Origin: 2-02-FULL-55-14 sp964534125
Lineage (GTDB): Bacteria; Bacteroidota; Ignavibacteria; UBA10030
Direction of reading: 5' to 3'
Assembly (NCBI GenBank): GCA_964534125.1
Contig: CAZHOJ010000001.1
Location: 434,001-498,000 of the forward strand
DNA length: 64,000 nt
Position numbers and translations under genes: made by a program. Under the pieces are notes generated by a model. That model saw only the letters and a list, made by a program, of their open reading frames with translations, made no database searches and had not been told where the DNA came from. Positions 17,537-26,283 of the stretch are shown in pieces; the stretch's first letter is position 1, and each line of letters starts with the position of its first letter.

Positions 17537-18126
17537 TGAACCCGGCGCCCAGCATCCGAGCTTTCCTTGCACTGACCCTCCCCGCTGAGGTCCAGCAACG
17601 GCTCCATGCGCTCGGTGATTCACTGAGGTCAGATAATGTCGAAGCATCCTGGGAACCCTCGGAGAAACTGCATATCACCATCCGATTCCTGGGAACGCTA
17701 TCTCAGGAATCACTCCGGACAGTCACCTCCCGTATGGAACCCATCGCTTCGTCGATGTGTCCATTTGACGTCGTCTTCACACATATCGGCGCTTTTCCGC
17801 ACGCCAGCAACCCGCGCGTGATCTGGGTGGGGGCGCACAAGAACGACGCTCTGATGAAAATGATGAGGGATGTCGAGGCGGAATGCCGACGCACTGGTCT
17901 TGCTCCGGAGGAGCGCCAGCCTCATCCACATGCCACGCTCGCCCGAATCAAGCGTCAGCATAGCAATCCGAGCTTGACAGCACTTCTAAAATCGATTACT
18001 TTTGACCCAATCCTGATCCGCGCTTCGGAGCTCACGCTTATGAAGAGCGTCCTGCATCAGAGGGGGTCGACGTACAGCACATTAATGTCATTTCCTTTCA
18101 TCCGTTCCCGGAGTTCCCATGAGTGA
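17536..18126 (+). CDS. thpR: RNA 2',3'-cyclic phosphodiesterase (2H family)
   Basis: The 196-residue protein contains the two HxTx motifs that define the 2H superfamily: H46-I-T48 (KLHITIRFLG) and H132-A-T134 (PHATLARI). It hydrolyses 2',3'-cyclic phosphate ends of RNA; the in vivo substrate is uncertain. It lies between cinA and recA, overlapping recA by 8 nt, a placement seen in many bacteria. Confidence 0.92.
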   Translation: MNPAPSIRAFLALTLPAEVQQRLHALGDSLRSDNVEASWEPSEKLHITIRFLGTLSQESLRTVTSRMEPIASSMCPFDVVFTHIGAFPHASNPRVIWVGAHKNDALMKMMRDVEAECRRTGLAPEERQPHPHATLARIKRQHSNPSLTALLKSITFDPILIRASELTLMKSVLHQRGSTYSTLMSFPFIRSRSSHE

Positions 18127-19198
18127 CGCAACAAGCAAAGATGCCAAGCTTCAGGCGCTGAAGATCGCCATCGAACAGATCGAGAAACAGCACGGCAAAG
18201 GCTCCATCATGAAGCTGACGGATGGACCTATCCAGCGGATCGATGCTATCTCCACCGGCTCGATATCGCTGGACGCGGCGCTCGGCATCGGCGGCGTGCC
18301 GCGTGGCCGCGTTGTGGAGGTGTATGGCCCGGAATCATCGGGCAAGACGACGCTTTGCCTGCATATCATAGCTGAGGCACAGAAGACCGGCGGTCTCGCT
18401 GCATTCGTCGATGCGGAACATGCGATGGATGTGGCGTATGCCCGGAAGCTCGGTGTCGACGTGAACAACCTTCTGCTGTCACAGCCGGAGTACGGCGAGC
18501 AGGGACTCGAGATCGTGGAGACGCTCGTCCGAAGCAATGCTCTCGACGTCATCGTCATCGACTCTGTGGCCGCGCTCACGCCTCGGGCAGAGATCGAGGG
18601 GGAGATGGGCGATCCGTCCATGGGGGTCCAGGCCCGGCTCATGTCGCAGGCCCTCAGGAAGCTCACGTCTGCCATCAGCAAGTCGAAGACCTGTGTGATC
18701 TTCACGAACCAGCTTCGCCTCAAGATCGGCGTAATGTTCGGCAACCCGGAGACGACGACCGGCGGCAATGCCCTGAAGTTCTATGCTTCCGTCCGGCTGG
18801 ACGTGCGGCGCATCGAGGCCATCAAGGAGGGCCAGCAGGTCATCGGCAACCGGACCCGTGTGAAGGTGGTCAAGAACAAGGTCGCTCCACCCTTCAAGGA
18901 GGCCATCTTCGACATCCTCTATAATGAGGGGATCTCGAAAACAGGCGACCTCATCGACGCCGCCGTCGAGGCGAACATCATCGCAAAGTCGGGCTCCTGG
19001 TTCTCGTACGGCGACAATCGCATCGGACAGGGCCGCGATGCGGTCCGGAAGTATCTCGCCGAAAATCCCGAGTTGGTGAGCGAGATCGACACAAAGCTCC
19101 GGAAGCACCTCGGGTTGATCGATGATCCCGGCACACCCACTCCTGGCGAGCCGGCCGAGGACCAGAAGAAACAGACGGGGAAGAAGAGCTCCCGCTGA
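18119..19198 (+). CDS. recA: Recombinase A
   Basis: The 359-residue protein has the Walker A motif GPESSGKTT at residues 70-78, the VIVIDSVAAL Walker B region, the L1/L2 DNA-binding loops (L1 with EGEMGDPSMGVQARLMSQALR, L2 with FGNPETTTGGNALKFY) and a short basic tail. It forms ATP-dependent filaments on single-stranded DNA for repair and transformation. The start overlaps thpR by 8 nt. I saw no obvious SOS box upstream, and the operon position argues that it is transcribed from further upstream or from within thpR. Confidence 0.99.
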   Translation: MSDATSKDAKLQALKIAIEQIEKQHGKGSIMKLTDGPIQRIDAISTGSISLDAALGIGGVPRGRVVEVYGPESSGKTTLCLHIIAEAQKTGGLAAFVDAEHAMDVAYARKLGVDVNNLLLSQPEYGEQGLEIVETLVRSNALDVIVIDSVAALTPRAEIEGEMGDPSMGVQARLMSQALRKLTSAISKSKTCVIFTNQLRLKIGVMFGNPETTTGGNALKFYASVRLDVRRIEAIKEGQQVIGNRTRVKVVKNKVAPPFKEAIFDILYNEGISKTGDLIDAAVEANIIAKSGSWFSYGDNRIGQGRDAVRKYLAENPELVSEIDTKLRKHLGLIDDPGTPTPGEPAEDQKKQTGKKSSR

Positions 19199-19206
19199 CC
19201 GACCGC

Positions 19207-19842
19207 ATGGTCGTCACGAAGATCGAACGGCTGCGGTCCCGTGCTCCGCGGTACCGCGTTCGATGTGATGACGGAGAGACGATCGTTCTCTCCGAGGATC
19301 TGCTTGTGCGGCTGGGCCTGGCGGCAGGAGACGAGATCTCTCCCCAGGACTTCCGGCAGATCAGGGACGCCGGCGAAGCGGATGATGCGCGACAGCGCGC
19401 GTATCAGTATATTTCATACCGTCCTCGCTCGGAACACGAGATCATCCAGTATCTCAGGCGCAAGGGTTTCCCGGATGGCCGGGCCGAGGCAACGGTCCAG
19501 GACCTCCGACGGCTTGGACTGCTGGATGATGCCCAGTACGCAGCGATGGTCGTCCGCGACGCTATCAGCCGGGGGCGCAGCGGACCAGCGGCTGTCCGCA
19601 AAAAGCTCCTTGAGAAACGGGTCGCCAGGGACATCATCGACAGGCTGATCGGGGAGCATTTCACTGACGAGTACCTGGCACGGCAGGCTGCAGAGATCCT
19701 CCGGAAGCGGATGGAACGGGCGGGCCGTTCGCGCCGAAAGACCGATCCCGTGAAGCAGAAGGCCCGGTTATACCAGTACCTGTGCCAGCGGGGCTTCAGC
19801 CCCAACACAGCTCTCCAGGCGATCAAAGAGGTAGAGGCGTAA
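19207..19842 (+). CDS. recX: Regulatory protein RecX
   Basis: The 211-residue protein consists of tandem three-helix modules. RPRSEHEIIQYLRRKGF near residues 76-92 and LLDDAQYAAMVVRDAISRGRSGPAAVR near 106-132 are the typical RecX repeats. It modulates RecA filaments. It begins 8 nt after recA and abuts the next gene without a gap. The N-terminal 60 residues (beta-rich, VRCDDGETIVLSEDLLVRLGL) match the extension found in many RecX proteins. Confidence 0.92.
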   Translation: MVVTKIERLRSRAPRYRVRCDDGETIVLSEDLLVRLGLAAGDEISPQDFRQIRDAGEADDARQRAYQYISYRPRSEHEIIQYLRRKGFPDGRAEATVQDLRRLGLLDDAQYAAMVVRDAISRGRSGPAAVRKKLLEKRVARDIIDRLIGEHFTDEYLARQAAEILRKRMERAGRSRRKTDPVKQKARLYQYLCQRGFSPNTALQAIKEVEA

Positions 19843-20892
19843 ATGACCAATCCGAACTTCGGTTCCAACCGTCCTTTTCTCAAAGTCCTCGTACTGCTCA
19901 CGCTGGTCGTCGCGACGTTCTGGCTGCTCGCCCAGTTCCCCGAGCTTGTCATCATTCTCATCGTCTCCGGGCTGCTGGCCTTCATCCTCCGGCCGCTCGT
20001 CACTTTCCTGGAGTACCGAACAGGATTACGGCGATCGCTCTCCGTCATGGTCGTCTTCATCTTCTCCGGCGGAGCGCTCGTCCTTCTCGCCCTGAACATC
20101 GTTCCGTTCCTTGTGGAGCGGGCGCACGGATTGTATAGCAGCCTCAGCACATTCCCGTTCGACCAAAAGCTCAAGGAATCAGCGGTCTCCCTCTCCGAGG
20201 AACTCCCGTTCATCAATGCAGGCGACATCTCCCAGAAGGTGCACGGCATGATCGCAGCCGGCACGGGCATGCTCGGGTCGGTGCTTGAGGGCCTCGCAGG
20301 ATTCGTGGTCAACCTGATCATTGTCCCGTTCATCACATACTTCATTCTCGCCGAAGGCGACAGGGGCTTCAAGGAACTCATCGAACGCGTCCCGAACAAG
20401 TACTTCGAGATGACGCTGAACGTCCTGCACAGGATGGGAAAGAATCTTGTCGGGTACATGAGGGGATGGATCCTCGACTCCCTCATCGTCGGCATCCTGA
20501 GCATGGTGGGGTACCTCATCATCGGCGTCAACTATCCGTTCCTCATCGGCACGATCGCCGGGATCGCCAACCTCGTCCCGTACCTGGGCCCGATCGGCGG
20601 AGCCATACCGGCCTTCCTTGTTTCTCTGGTCCAGTTCGGCGATTTCCGGATGGCCCTGCCGATCATCATCGTCACTGGTGTCATTCAGCTCATCGACAAC
20701 ATCATTATCCAGCCAATCGCCTTCTCGAAAACGGTGGACATGCATCCGGTCACGGTCATCTTCGTGCTCATCGTGGGCAACACGCTGATGGGTATCGCCG
20801 GGATGCTCCTTGCCATCCCCCTCGCCACCATCCTGAAAGCCACTGCCGTCGAGACCTACTGGGGCCTGAAGCACTACCGCATCACGGCCTGA
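19843..20892 (+). CDS. AI-2E family transporter (PerM/YdiK-like)
   Basis: The 349-residue protein has about eight hydrophobic helices in the AI-2E exporter pattern. These are two close N-terminal helices (residues about 15-60), a third near 62-88, a soluble amphipathic middle region, and a C-terminal bundle with PYLGPIGGAIPAFLVSLVQF and DNIIIQPIAFSKTVDMHP. Members are proposed exporters or antiporters; the substrate cannot be told from sequence. It directly follows recX, with zero spacing. Confidence 0.88.
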   Translation: MTNPNFGSNRPFLKVLVLLTLVVATFWLLAQFPELVIILIVSGLLAFILRPLVTFLEYRTGLRRSLSVMVVFIFSGGALVLLALNIVPFLVERAHGLYSSLSTFPFDQKLKESAVSLSEELPFINAGDISQKVHGMIAAGTGMLGSVLEGLAGFVVNLIIVPFITYFILAEGDRGFKELIERVPNKYFEMTLNVLHRMGKNLVGYMRGWILDSLIVGILSMVGYLIIGVNYPFLIGTIAGIANLVPYLGPIGGAIPAFLVSLVQFGDFRMALPIIIVTGVIQLIDNIIIQPIAFSKTVDMHPVTVIFVLIVGNTLMGIAGMLLAIPLATILKATAVETYWGLKHYRITA

Positions 20893-20893
20893 T

Positions 20894-21565
20894 GTGAGCA
20901 GGGTCGTTGTCGATATCGAAACTCTTGCACTGCCGCTCGATACGTTCGACGACGTTCGGCAGGAGTATCTGCTCCGATTCGCCGCAACGCCGGAGGAACG
21001 TGAGGACGCCCTTCTCAAACTGAACCTGTACGCTCCCACAGCCCGCATCCTCGCCATTGGGATGCTCAATCCCGACACCGGCGGGGGGAGAGTGTACATC
21101 GACGCCCCCGCGATGTCACCATGGGAGAGCGGTGACGGAAGCGTGCAGTTCCTTCCGCTCGAGGAACCAGAGCTCCTGGAGAACTTCTGGAAAGATCTCG
21201 TACCCTATCGCCAGATCATCACGTTCAACGGACGCGGATTCGACTGCCCGTTCCTGATGCTACGATCCTCCCTCCTCTCTGTCCGACCATCGCGCAACCT
21301 CCTGGGGAATCGCTACGACACGAAGGGACACATCGACCTCCTCGACCAGCTGACGTTCTACGGGGCGACACGGAAGTTCAACCTGGATTTTTACTGCAAG
21401 GCGTATGGTATCGACAGCCCGAAATCACACGGGGTGACGGGGCTCGACCTCGGGGGACTCGTACAGGAAGGTAAGTTCAGGGAGATCGCGGAATATTGCC
21501 TGGGAGACGTCGAGGCAACGGCGGATCTGTTCAAGAGGTGGGAGAGTACGCTCTCGTTCCAGTAG
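20894..21565 (+). CDS. Ribonuclease H-like 3'-5' exonuclease (DEDDy type)
   Basis: The 223-residue protein starts at a GTG, 1 nt after the previous stop. Catalytic acids of a DnaQ/PolB-like exonuclease are visible: D7 and E9 (VVDIETL), D117 (FNGRGFDCPF), and Y201 with D205 (YCLGDVEAT), giving the DEDDy pattern. This matches the predicted PolB-like 3'-5' exonuclease family. Its natural substrate is unknown. Cotranscription with recA-recX suggests a repair role, which is inference. Confidence 0.82.
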   Translation: MSRVVVDIETLALPLDTFDDVRQEYLLRFAATPEEREDALLKLNLYAPTARILAIGMLNPDTGGGRVYIDAPAMSPWESGDGSVQFLPLEEPELLENFWKDLVPYRQIITFNGRGFDCPFLMLRSSLLSVRPSRNLLGNRYDTKGHIDLLDQLTFYGATRKFNLDFYCKAYGIDSPKSHGVTGLDLGGLVQEGKFREIAEYCLGDVEATADLFKRWESTLSFQ

Positions 21566-21571
21566 CGGGCG

Positions 21572-22987
21572 TCAGAATCGCAGCGTGAGAACGGCGAAAG
21601 GATTGTTCCTGATGAGGCCTGTGAAGGGGATGTGCGAATGCGGCCGCAGCATCCCTCCGGGATAGAATCCGAACGTCGATCCCCCCCGTGTTCCAGTCCG
21701 AGGAGCTTCGCCGGCCCTTCCCAATCCGTACCACATTCCCAGCGCACCGCCGAGCGTTGCCGCAGAGAGGAACGCTGTCCTGCTCCCCTCGTCCCCCGCG
21801 ATGATGTAGACCACCCCCAGCCCGATCACGATGCCTCCGGACGTCAGAAGCCGGACCCTCTGTGCATCATCAACGCTGATATTGTGTGCGTCGGCGGCAA
21901 GCGCCCCCACGACGTGTCCGCCGAGAAGCCCGATCGTCAGCCCGGTGTAAAGGGTCGTATGCGTTCGCTCCTTCACAGCGTCAGCGAGCGTATACCCCGC
22001 CGCCGCGCCGAGGTACCCGATCGCCTCCTGTATCGATGCATCCCCCGGAGCGTAGTCGATCCATCGTGTGAGCATCGCGCCTGCAGTCAACCCTGCTATG
22101 CTGCTCAGGATGACGGTGGAAGAATATCGGCGCGGGTTCCTCTCGAGGTCGCGCAGAATGTCAGTGCCCCCGGCGCCCGTCAGATACCCTGACGTGAAAC
22201 CGAGCAGTATGCCGGCATCCCCGGCAACACCGATCGCGCTCGTCTGTCCCTCCGTCCACCCGGCCGACCGTGACATCTTCATCGCCCCGAAACCTTCGAT
22301 GATGCTGATGAGCGTGGAGACAGGTATCGCGATGCGATGGTCGAGGTCGCTGCCCGAGATGATCCCCATGAGTGCATATCCGTGCAGGATCCCGCGCGTC
22401 GCACCGTACTGGAACGCAAATCCCTGAGCGCGTGTGATGGTCATGTCCGCGGCGTGCCCATCTGCAAAGAAGTAGCATGCCCCGGCGGTGAGCAGGTACG
22501 TGCCGATCGCTCCGGGGCCGTCGAGTTCGGCGACCGCGGGGATAGTGAGACCATACCAGCTCAGCCCGAGTCCAGCGAACGTCTGTATGAAGATGTTCCG
22601 TCCGTCATCCTGCACATCCACCGGGCGTGCGGTCACATCAGGTCCGAGTTGCGCGTACCGCCGACGGAGCGTTCCGAGGTCATCCTCAGTCATCACCCGC
22701 CTGACAACGCGATATCCTGTCGCATCTGCGACCGTCGCAACGAGCGCGAGCGAGGAGTCCGGTGCGAGTTCGATCCACGCCTCGCGAAGACCGGCGATCC
22801 CCAGGAAGCCGGTCCTCCCTTCGAACTCTGACGACACGAAGTAGACGGATCCCTGAGCATCGAAGGGAAGAAGCGTCTGGGCGATGCTATGGGCAGGAAG
22901 CAGGAGGAACAGAGCGAGGAATGTGGCTGCGACGAGTACCCTGGCAGGAGCGGGCAGACCCACCACACAGAGCCGCTGCAGGTGCAC
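21572..22987 (-). CDS. Exported hydrophobic protein of unknown function
   Basis: The 471-residue product starts at a GTG and has a signal peptide (hydrophobic 15-36, cleavage near HSIAQ). The mature N-terminal third is soluble. Residues about 145-420 contain many glycine- and alanine-rich hydrophobic segments (for example YLLTAGACYFFADGHAADM and VIGLGVVYIIAGDEGSRTAF). The chain ends in an aromatic residue after alternating hydrophobics (FAVLTLRF), reminiscent of outer-membrane proteins. I recognise no family. It is convergent with the exonuclease gene and lies 57 nt downstream of bioY on the same strand. Confidence 0.6.
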   Translation of the reverse strand: MHLQRLCVVGLPAPARVLVAATFLALFLLLPAHSIAQTLLPFDAQGSVYFVSSEFEGRTGFLGIAGLREAWIELAPDSSLALVATVADATGYRVVRRVMTEDDLGTLRRRYAQLGPDVTARPVDVQDDGRNIFIQTFAGLGLSWYGLTIPAVAELDGPGAIGTYLLTAGACYFFADGHAADMTITRAQGFAFQYGATRGILHGYALMGIISGSDLDHRIAIPVSTLISIIEGFGAMKMSRSAGWTEGQTSAIGVAGDAGILLGFTSGYLTGAGGTDILRDLERNPRRYSSTVILSSIAGLTAGAMLTRWIDYAPGDASIQEAIGYLGAAAGYTLADAVKERTHTTLYTGLTIGLLGGHVVGALAADAHNISVDDAQRVRLLTSGGIVIGLGVVYIIAGDEGSRTAFLSAATLGGALGMWYGLGRAGEAPRTGTRGGSTFGFYPGGMLRPHSHIPFTGLIRNNPFAVLTLRF

Positions 22988-23044
22988 TCGTCACCTCACG
23001 AGGGATTGATGTACTGGTGCGCCGTGCTGGCGAGATGGAATTTT

Positions 23045-23596
23045 TCAGCGACGGGAAATGCCGTATGCCAAGCCGGTGGCACCGGCGATCTTGAGCAAAT
23101 CCCACCATGAGAAGATCAGGAAGCCGGACGAGAACGCCTGGCCCCAGTCATGGAGGTACATCACGGACAGGTGGAACGTCCCGAGGGTAAAGATGATCAG
23201 GAGTCCTGCGATGTTTGCGGCGAGCAAGCGCGGAAGCGACCGACGCGAGCCGACGATAGAGCCGACCGCATACGCCGCAACGGGGAAGGCAAGCAGATAG
23301 CCGCCTGTCGGGCCGAGGATCTTTGCGAGTCCGAATCCCGCCCCCGAGAAGACGGGCATTCCGAGGATACCGGCAAGAAGGTACGCACCCATACTCAGGG
23401 CACCATACCGGCTCCCCAGAAGCGACCCGGCCAGCAGAACAAAAAGGGTCTGAAGCGTGAACGGAACCGGATAGTGCGGGATCTCGAGCTGTGCCCCGAT
23501 GGCGGTCAGGGCGGTGAATCCGAGCACCCAGGCCGTACGGGAGGCCGCCGAGAGCTCTTCGAGAGAATGGGCCTGAGTCGTGATTCCCCTTTGCAT
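23045..23596 (-). CDS. bioY: Biotin transporter BioY (ECF substrate-binding component)
   Basis: The 183-residue integral membrane protein has six hydrophobic helices and BioY hallmarks: PVPFTLQTLFVLLAGSLLG (residues about 48-66), GMPVFSGAGFGLAKILGPTGGY and the conserved LGTFHLSVMYL. It binds biotin, alone or with an ECF energising module; none of the ATPase/EcfT genes is nearby. A frame extends to 23653, but the start at 23596 has a GAGGAG ribosome site and lies downstream of a promoter whose -35 box would fall inside the longer frame. Confidence 0.9.
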   Translation of the reverse strand: MQRGITTQAHSLEELSAASRTAWVLGFTALTAIGAQLEIPHYPVPFTLQTLFVLLAGSLLGSRYGALSMGAYLLAGILGMPVFSGAGFGLAKILGPTGGYLLAFPVAAYAVGSIVGSRRSLPRLLAANIAGLLIIFTLGTFHLSVMYLHDWGQAFSSGFLIFSWWDLLKIAGATGLAYGISRR

Positions 23597-23624
23597 GCGC
23601 AGAATCTCCTCAAAAAGTCCAGTG

Positions 23625-23653
23625 AACGTACGAATGAGTGCACCCAAAATCAA
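23625..23653 (-). promoter_or_regulatory. Probable promoter of bioY
   Basis: On the minus strand TTGATT (23648-23653), a 17-bp spacer and TACGTT (23625-23630) precede the preferred bioY start by about 29 nt. The -10 match is partial. I saw no clear biotin-repressor operator, but cannot exclude one. Confidence 0.5.
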
Positions 23654-23754
23654 ACCGCTTGGCCCTGGTCAAGCTTCCCTCATGGATACTCATGGCCAGG
23701 CCTGAACATCCGCGGCCAGGATTTTTCCCGATGCGCCCGGAAGCGGCGGATTCG

Positions 23755-23783
23755 TTGACTGAAATGCTGTTTTTGCGTATATT
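23755..23783 (+). promoter_or_regulatory. Sigma-70-type promoter of tRNA-Gln
   Basis: TTGACT (23755-23760), a 17-bp spacer and TATATT (23778-23783), followed by a short T-rich leader, end about 53 nt before the tRNA. It is a near-consensus promoter and probably also serves prs. Confidence 0.85.
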
Positions 23784-23836
23784 CTAAGCCTGACTTTTTT
23801 AGGGTCGGGTTTCAATTTTTTGGTGTGGCGGGCCAC

Positions 23837-23908
<72 letters not shown>

Positions 23909-24022
23909 CACCATCACAGCATGTCGTGTTGTCCATTCGCAGAGCGAGGCTGACGGGTAGCTGCACGGAGCGTACGGGTTCTGCGGGGACTCGAACGCTC
24001 TCACTCAGTCGGGATTCAGGAC

Positions 24023-24970
24023 ATGAATGCACCACTGAAGATCTTCTCCGGACGTGCGAACCAGCCGTTAGCCGAGGCGATCTGTACCGAGGTGAAGATC
24101 CCGATCGGGGATGTTGAGATACGGAACTTCTCCGACGGTGAGATCTGGGTGAAGTTCGCGGAGAACATCCGTGGAGCGGACGTCTTCATTGTGCAATCGA
24201 CGCAGCCGCCTTCCGACAACATGTTCGAACTGCTGATGATGATCGACGCTGCAAAGCGCGCATCAGCGCGGAGGGTCACGGCGGTCATCCCGTACTTCGG
24301 GTATGCCCGGCAGGACCGCAAGGATCAGCCGAGAGTATCAGTGACGGCGAAGCTCGTGGCAAATCTGATCACGGAAGCAGGAGCAGACCGCGTGATCACG
24401 ATGGACCTGCACGCAGCACAGATCCAGGGATTCTTCGACATTCCCCTCGATCACCTGTATTCGTCCGCTGTGCTGGTGGAACATTTCCGCACCCTGAAGG
24501 TCGACAACCTCGCGGTCTGTTCGCCGGATGTCGGCGGAACGAAGATGGCACGGTCCTACGCCAAGCGGCTGAGTGCTGACCTGATCCTGATCGACAAGCG
24601 GCGCCCACGGCCCAACGAGGCGGAAGTGATGAACATCATCGGGTCGGCGAAGGGAAAGAACATCCTGATCGTTGACGACCTGATAGACACCGCAGGGACC
24701 TTCGTCAACGCGGTGAAGGCGCTCAAAGGAGCAGGTGCGCTCAATGTCTACGGAGCAGCGACGCATCCTATCCTGTCCGGACAGGCGCTGGAGCGTCTCA
24801 ACGGTTCGGATATCACGCTCCTGGCAGTGACCGACACGATCCCGCTCCGGACGTCATCCGACAGGATCTCCGTCCGCTCGACGGCCCACCTCTTTGCAGA
24901 GGCCATCGTCCGGACCCATCAGAACGAATCTATCAGCTCCTTGTTCGATATCGACAAGGACAAGGCATGA
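24023..24970 (+). CDS. prs: Ribose-phosphate pyrophosphokinase
   Basis: The 315-residue protein makes PRPP from ribose 5-phosphate and ATP. It has the N-terminal FSGRANQPLAEAI loop, the ATP-site PYFGYARQDRK near residues 93-103, the catalytic DLHAAQIQGFFD near 129-140, and the PRPP loop LIVDDLIDTAGT near 214-225. The length is standard. An AGGA ribosome site precedes the ATG. No promoter was found in the 114 nt after the tRNA, so it may be cotranscribed with tRNA-Gln. It is followed by rplY and pth, a common order. Confidence 0.98.
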   Translation: MNAPLKIFSGRANQPLAEAICTEVKIPIGDVEIRNFSDGEIWVKFAENIRGADVFIVQSTQPPSDNMFELLMMIDAAKRASARRVTAVIPYFGYARQDRKDQPRVSVTAKLVANLITEAGADRVITMDLHAAQIQGFFDIPLDHLYSSAVLVEHFRTLKVDNLAVCSPDVGGTKMARSYAKRLSADLILIDKRRPRPNEAEVMNIIGSAKGKNILIVDDLIDTAGTFVNAVKALKGAGALNVYGAATHPILSGQALERLNGSDITLLAVTDTIPLRTSSDRISVRSTAHLFAEAIVRTHQNESISSLFDIDKDKA

Positions 24971-25003
24971 ACGAATTGCATATTGGTCTAAGGAGAACCA
25001 CTG

Positions 25004-25663
25004 ATGTCTGAGGTAACACTGCAAGCAACCATCCGCAAGGAGCCGGGCAAGGCCACAAAGGCAATGCGCCGTGAGGGGAATGTCCCCGGCATCTTCTACG
25101 GGCACGGGCTGAAGAACATTCCGCTGTCTGTTCCGGAGAAGACCCTGCGCCCGCTCTATGCAACGACCGCGACACACGTCATTTCCCTGATGCTCGACGA
25201 CGGGTCCAGCTATCCGTGCATTCTGAAGGACATTGCCTTCGATCCCGTCACGGAACGGCCCTTGCATTTCGACCTGTTCGGGCTGAATCCGGACGAAAAG
25301 GTGACCATCGAGGTCCCGGTGCGGCTCACCGGCGGCACGCCGCAGGGCGTGCGTGAGGGCGGCATCCTGCAGCATGTGCTGCACAAGGTCCGGGTCAGCT
25401 GTTTCCCGAAGGACATCCCTGAGATGTTCGAACTGGACGTGGCCGGACTAGCTATCAATACGGCGATCCACGTCTCCGATCTTCCCGCCGGGAACGTCGA
25501 TATCCTCGAGGACCTTCGGTCGACCGTCGTCGCGGTCATTCCGCCAGTCGTTGAGAAGGTCGCCGAGCCCACGGCCGAGGTCGCACCCGAAGAGGGGGCT
25601 GTCGAACCGGAGGTCATCGGCAAGGGCAAGAAGGAGGACGAGGAGGAGAAAGAGGGCGACTGA
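25004..25663 (+). CDS. rplY: 50S ribosomal protein bL25 (CTC/TL5 form)
   Basis: The 219-residue protein has the N-terminal L25 domain that binds 5S rRNA (residues about 5-92, with RKEPGKATKAMRREGNVPGI) and the C-terminal beta domain of the CTC/TL5 form (about 98-185, VPVRLTGGTPQGVREGGILQ). It ends in an acidic tail of Glu/Lys. An AAGGAG site precedes the ATG. It sits between prs and pth, as in many bacteria. Confidence 0.95.
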   Translation: MSEVTLQATIRKEPGKATKAMRREGNVPGIFYGHGLKNIPLSVPEKTLRPLYATTATHVISLMLDDGSSYPCILKDIAFDPVTERPLHFDLFGLNPDEKVTIEVPVRLTGGTPQGVREGGILQHVLHKVRVSCFPKDIPEMFELDVAGLAINTAIHVSDLPAGNVDILEDLRSTVVAVIPPVVEKVAEPTAEVAPEEGAVEPEVIGKGKKEDEEEKEGD

Positions 25664-25682
25664 CGCTCTCTGGGCGCCGGCT

Positions 25683-26270
25683 ATGCACCTGATCGTCGGG
25701 CTCGGGAATCCGGGACGCCGGTACGAAGCCACCCGGCACAACGTCGGGTTCCGTGTCGCTGACCGGCTGAGCGCATCTCTTCGTGCGCGGTTCACGGAAG
25801 GCAAAGGGGATTTCTTCGTCGCACGTGGTGAACTGGAGGACGTTCCGTTCGCCATCCTCAAGCCCAGTACCTTCATGAACGACAGCGGCATAGCGGTTCG
25901 CGATGCCGCCGTGGCCTACGGCGCGACACCCGGAGAGACGCTCATCGTCTACGACGACTTCCAGCTCCCGCTCGGGAGCATCCGTCTCCGGCCCCGCGGG
26001 ACGGACGGCGGGCACAACGGGATGGCATCGGTCATCTACCATGCCCAGACGGACGAGATCCCGAGACTGCGGTGCGGCATCGGCCAGGAGGGAATGACAG
26101 AGGCGGAACGATCGGCGACCGATTTTGTCCTCTCCCCTTTCGAAGCGGATGAACTGCCGGCAGTCGACCGGATGGTGGACCGGGCCGTCGAGGGAATTCG
26201 GCTGTACCTCGGCCAGGGCATCGAGGCAGCCATGAACACGTACAACAGGAACTCAGAACTCAACGCGTAA
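25683..26270 (+). CDS. pth: Peptidyl-tRNA hydrolase
   Basis: The 195-residue enzyme releases peptides from stalled peptidyl-tRNA. It starts MHLIVGLGNPGRRYEATRHNVGF with the catalytic His in TRHN, followed by KPSTFMNDSG and VYDDFQLPLGSIRLRPRGTDGGHNG. An upstream extension of the frame overlaps rplY and is arginine-rich shadow sequence. The ATG 19 nt after rplY matches the family start exactly. Confidence 0.96.
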   Translation: MHLIVGLGNPGRRYEATRHNVGFRVADRLSASLRARFTEGKGDFFVARGELEDVPFAILKPSTFMNDSGIAVRDAAVAYGATPGETLIVYDDFQLPLGSIRLRPRGTDGGHNGMASVIYHAQTDEIPRLRCGIGQEGMTEAERSATDFVLSPFEADELPAVDRMVDRAVEGIRLYLGQGIEAAMNTYNRNSELNA

Positions 26271-26283
26271 ACAGGGCGACTGC

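Noticed and set aside
19404..20531. Minus-strand open frame of 375 codons opposite recX and the AI-2E gene
   Set aside because: Ser/Arg/Met-rich antisense of membrane protein code; no conserved motif.
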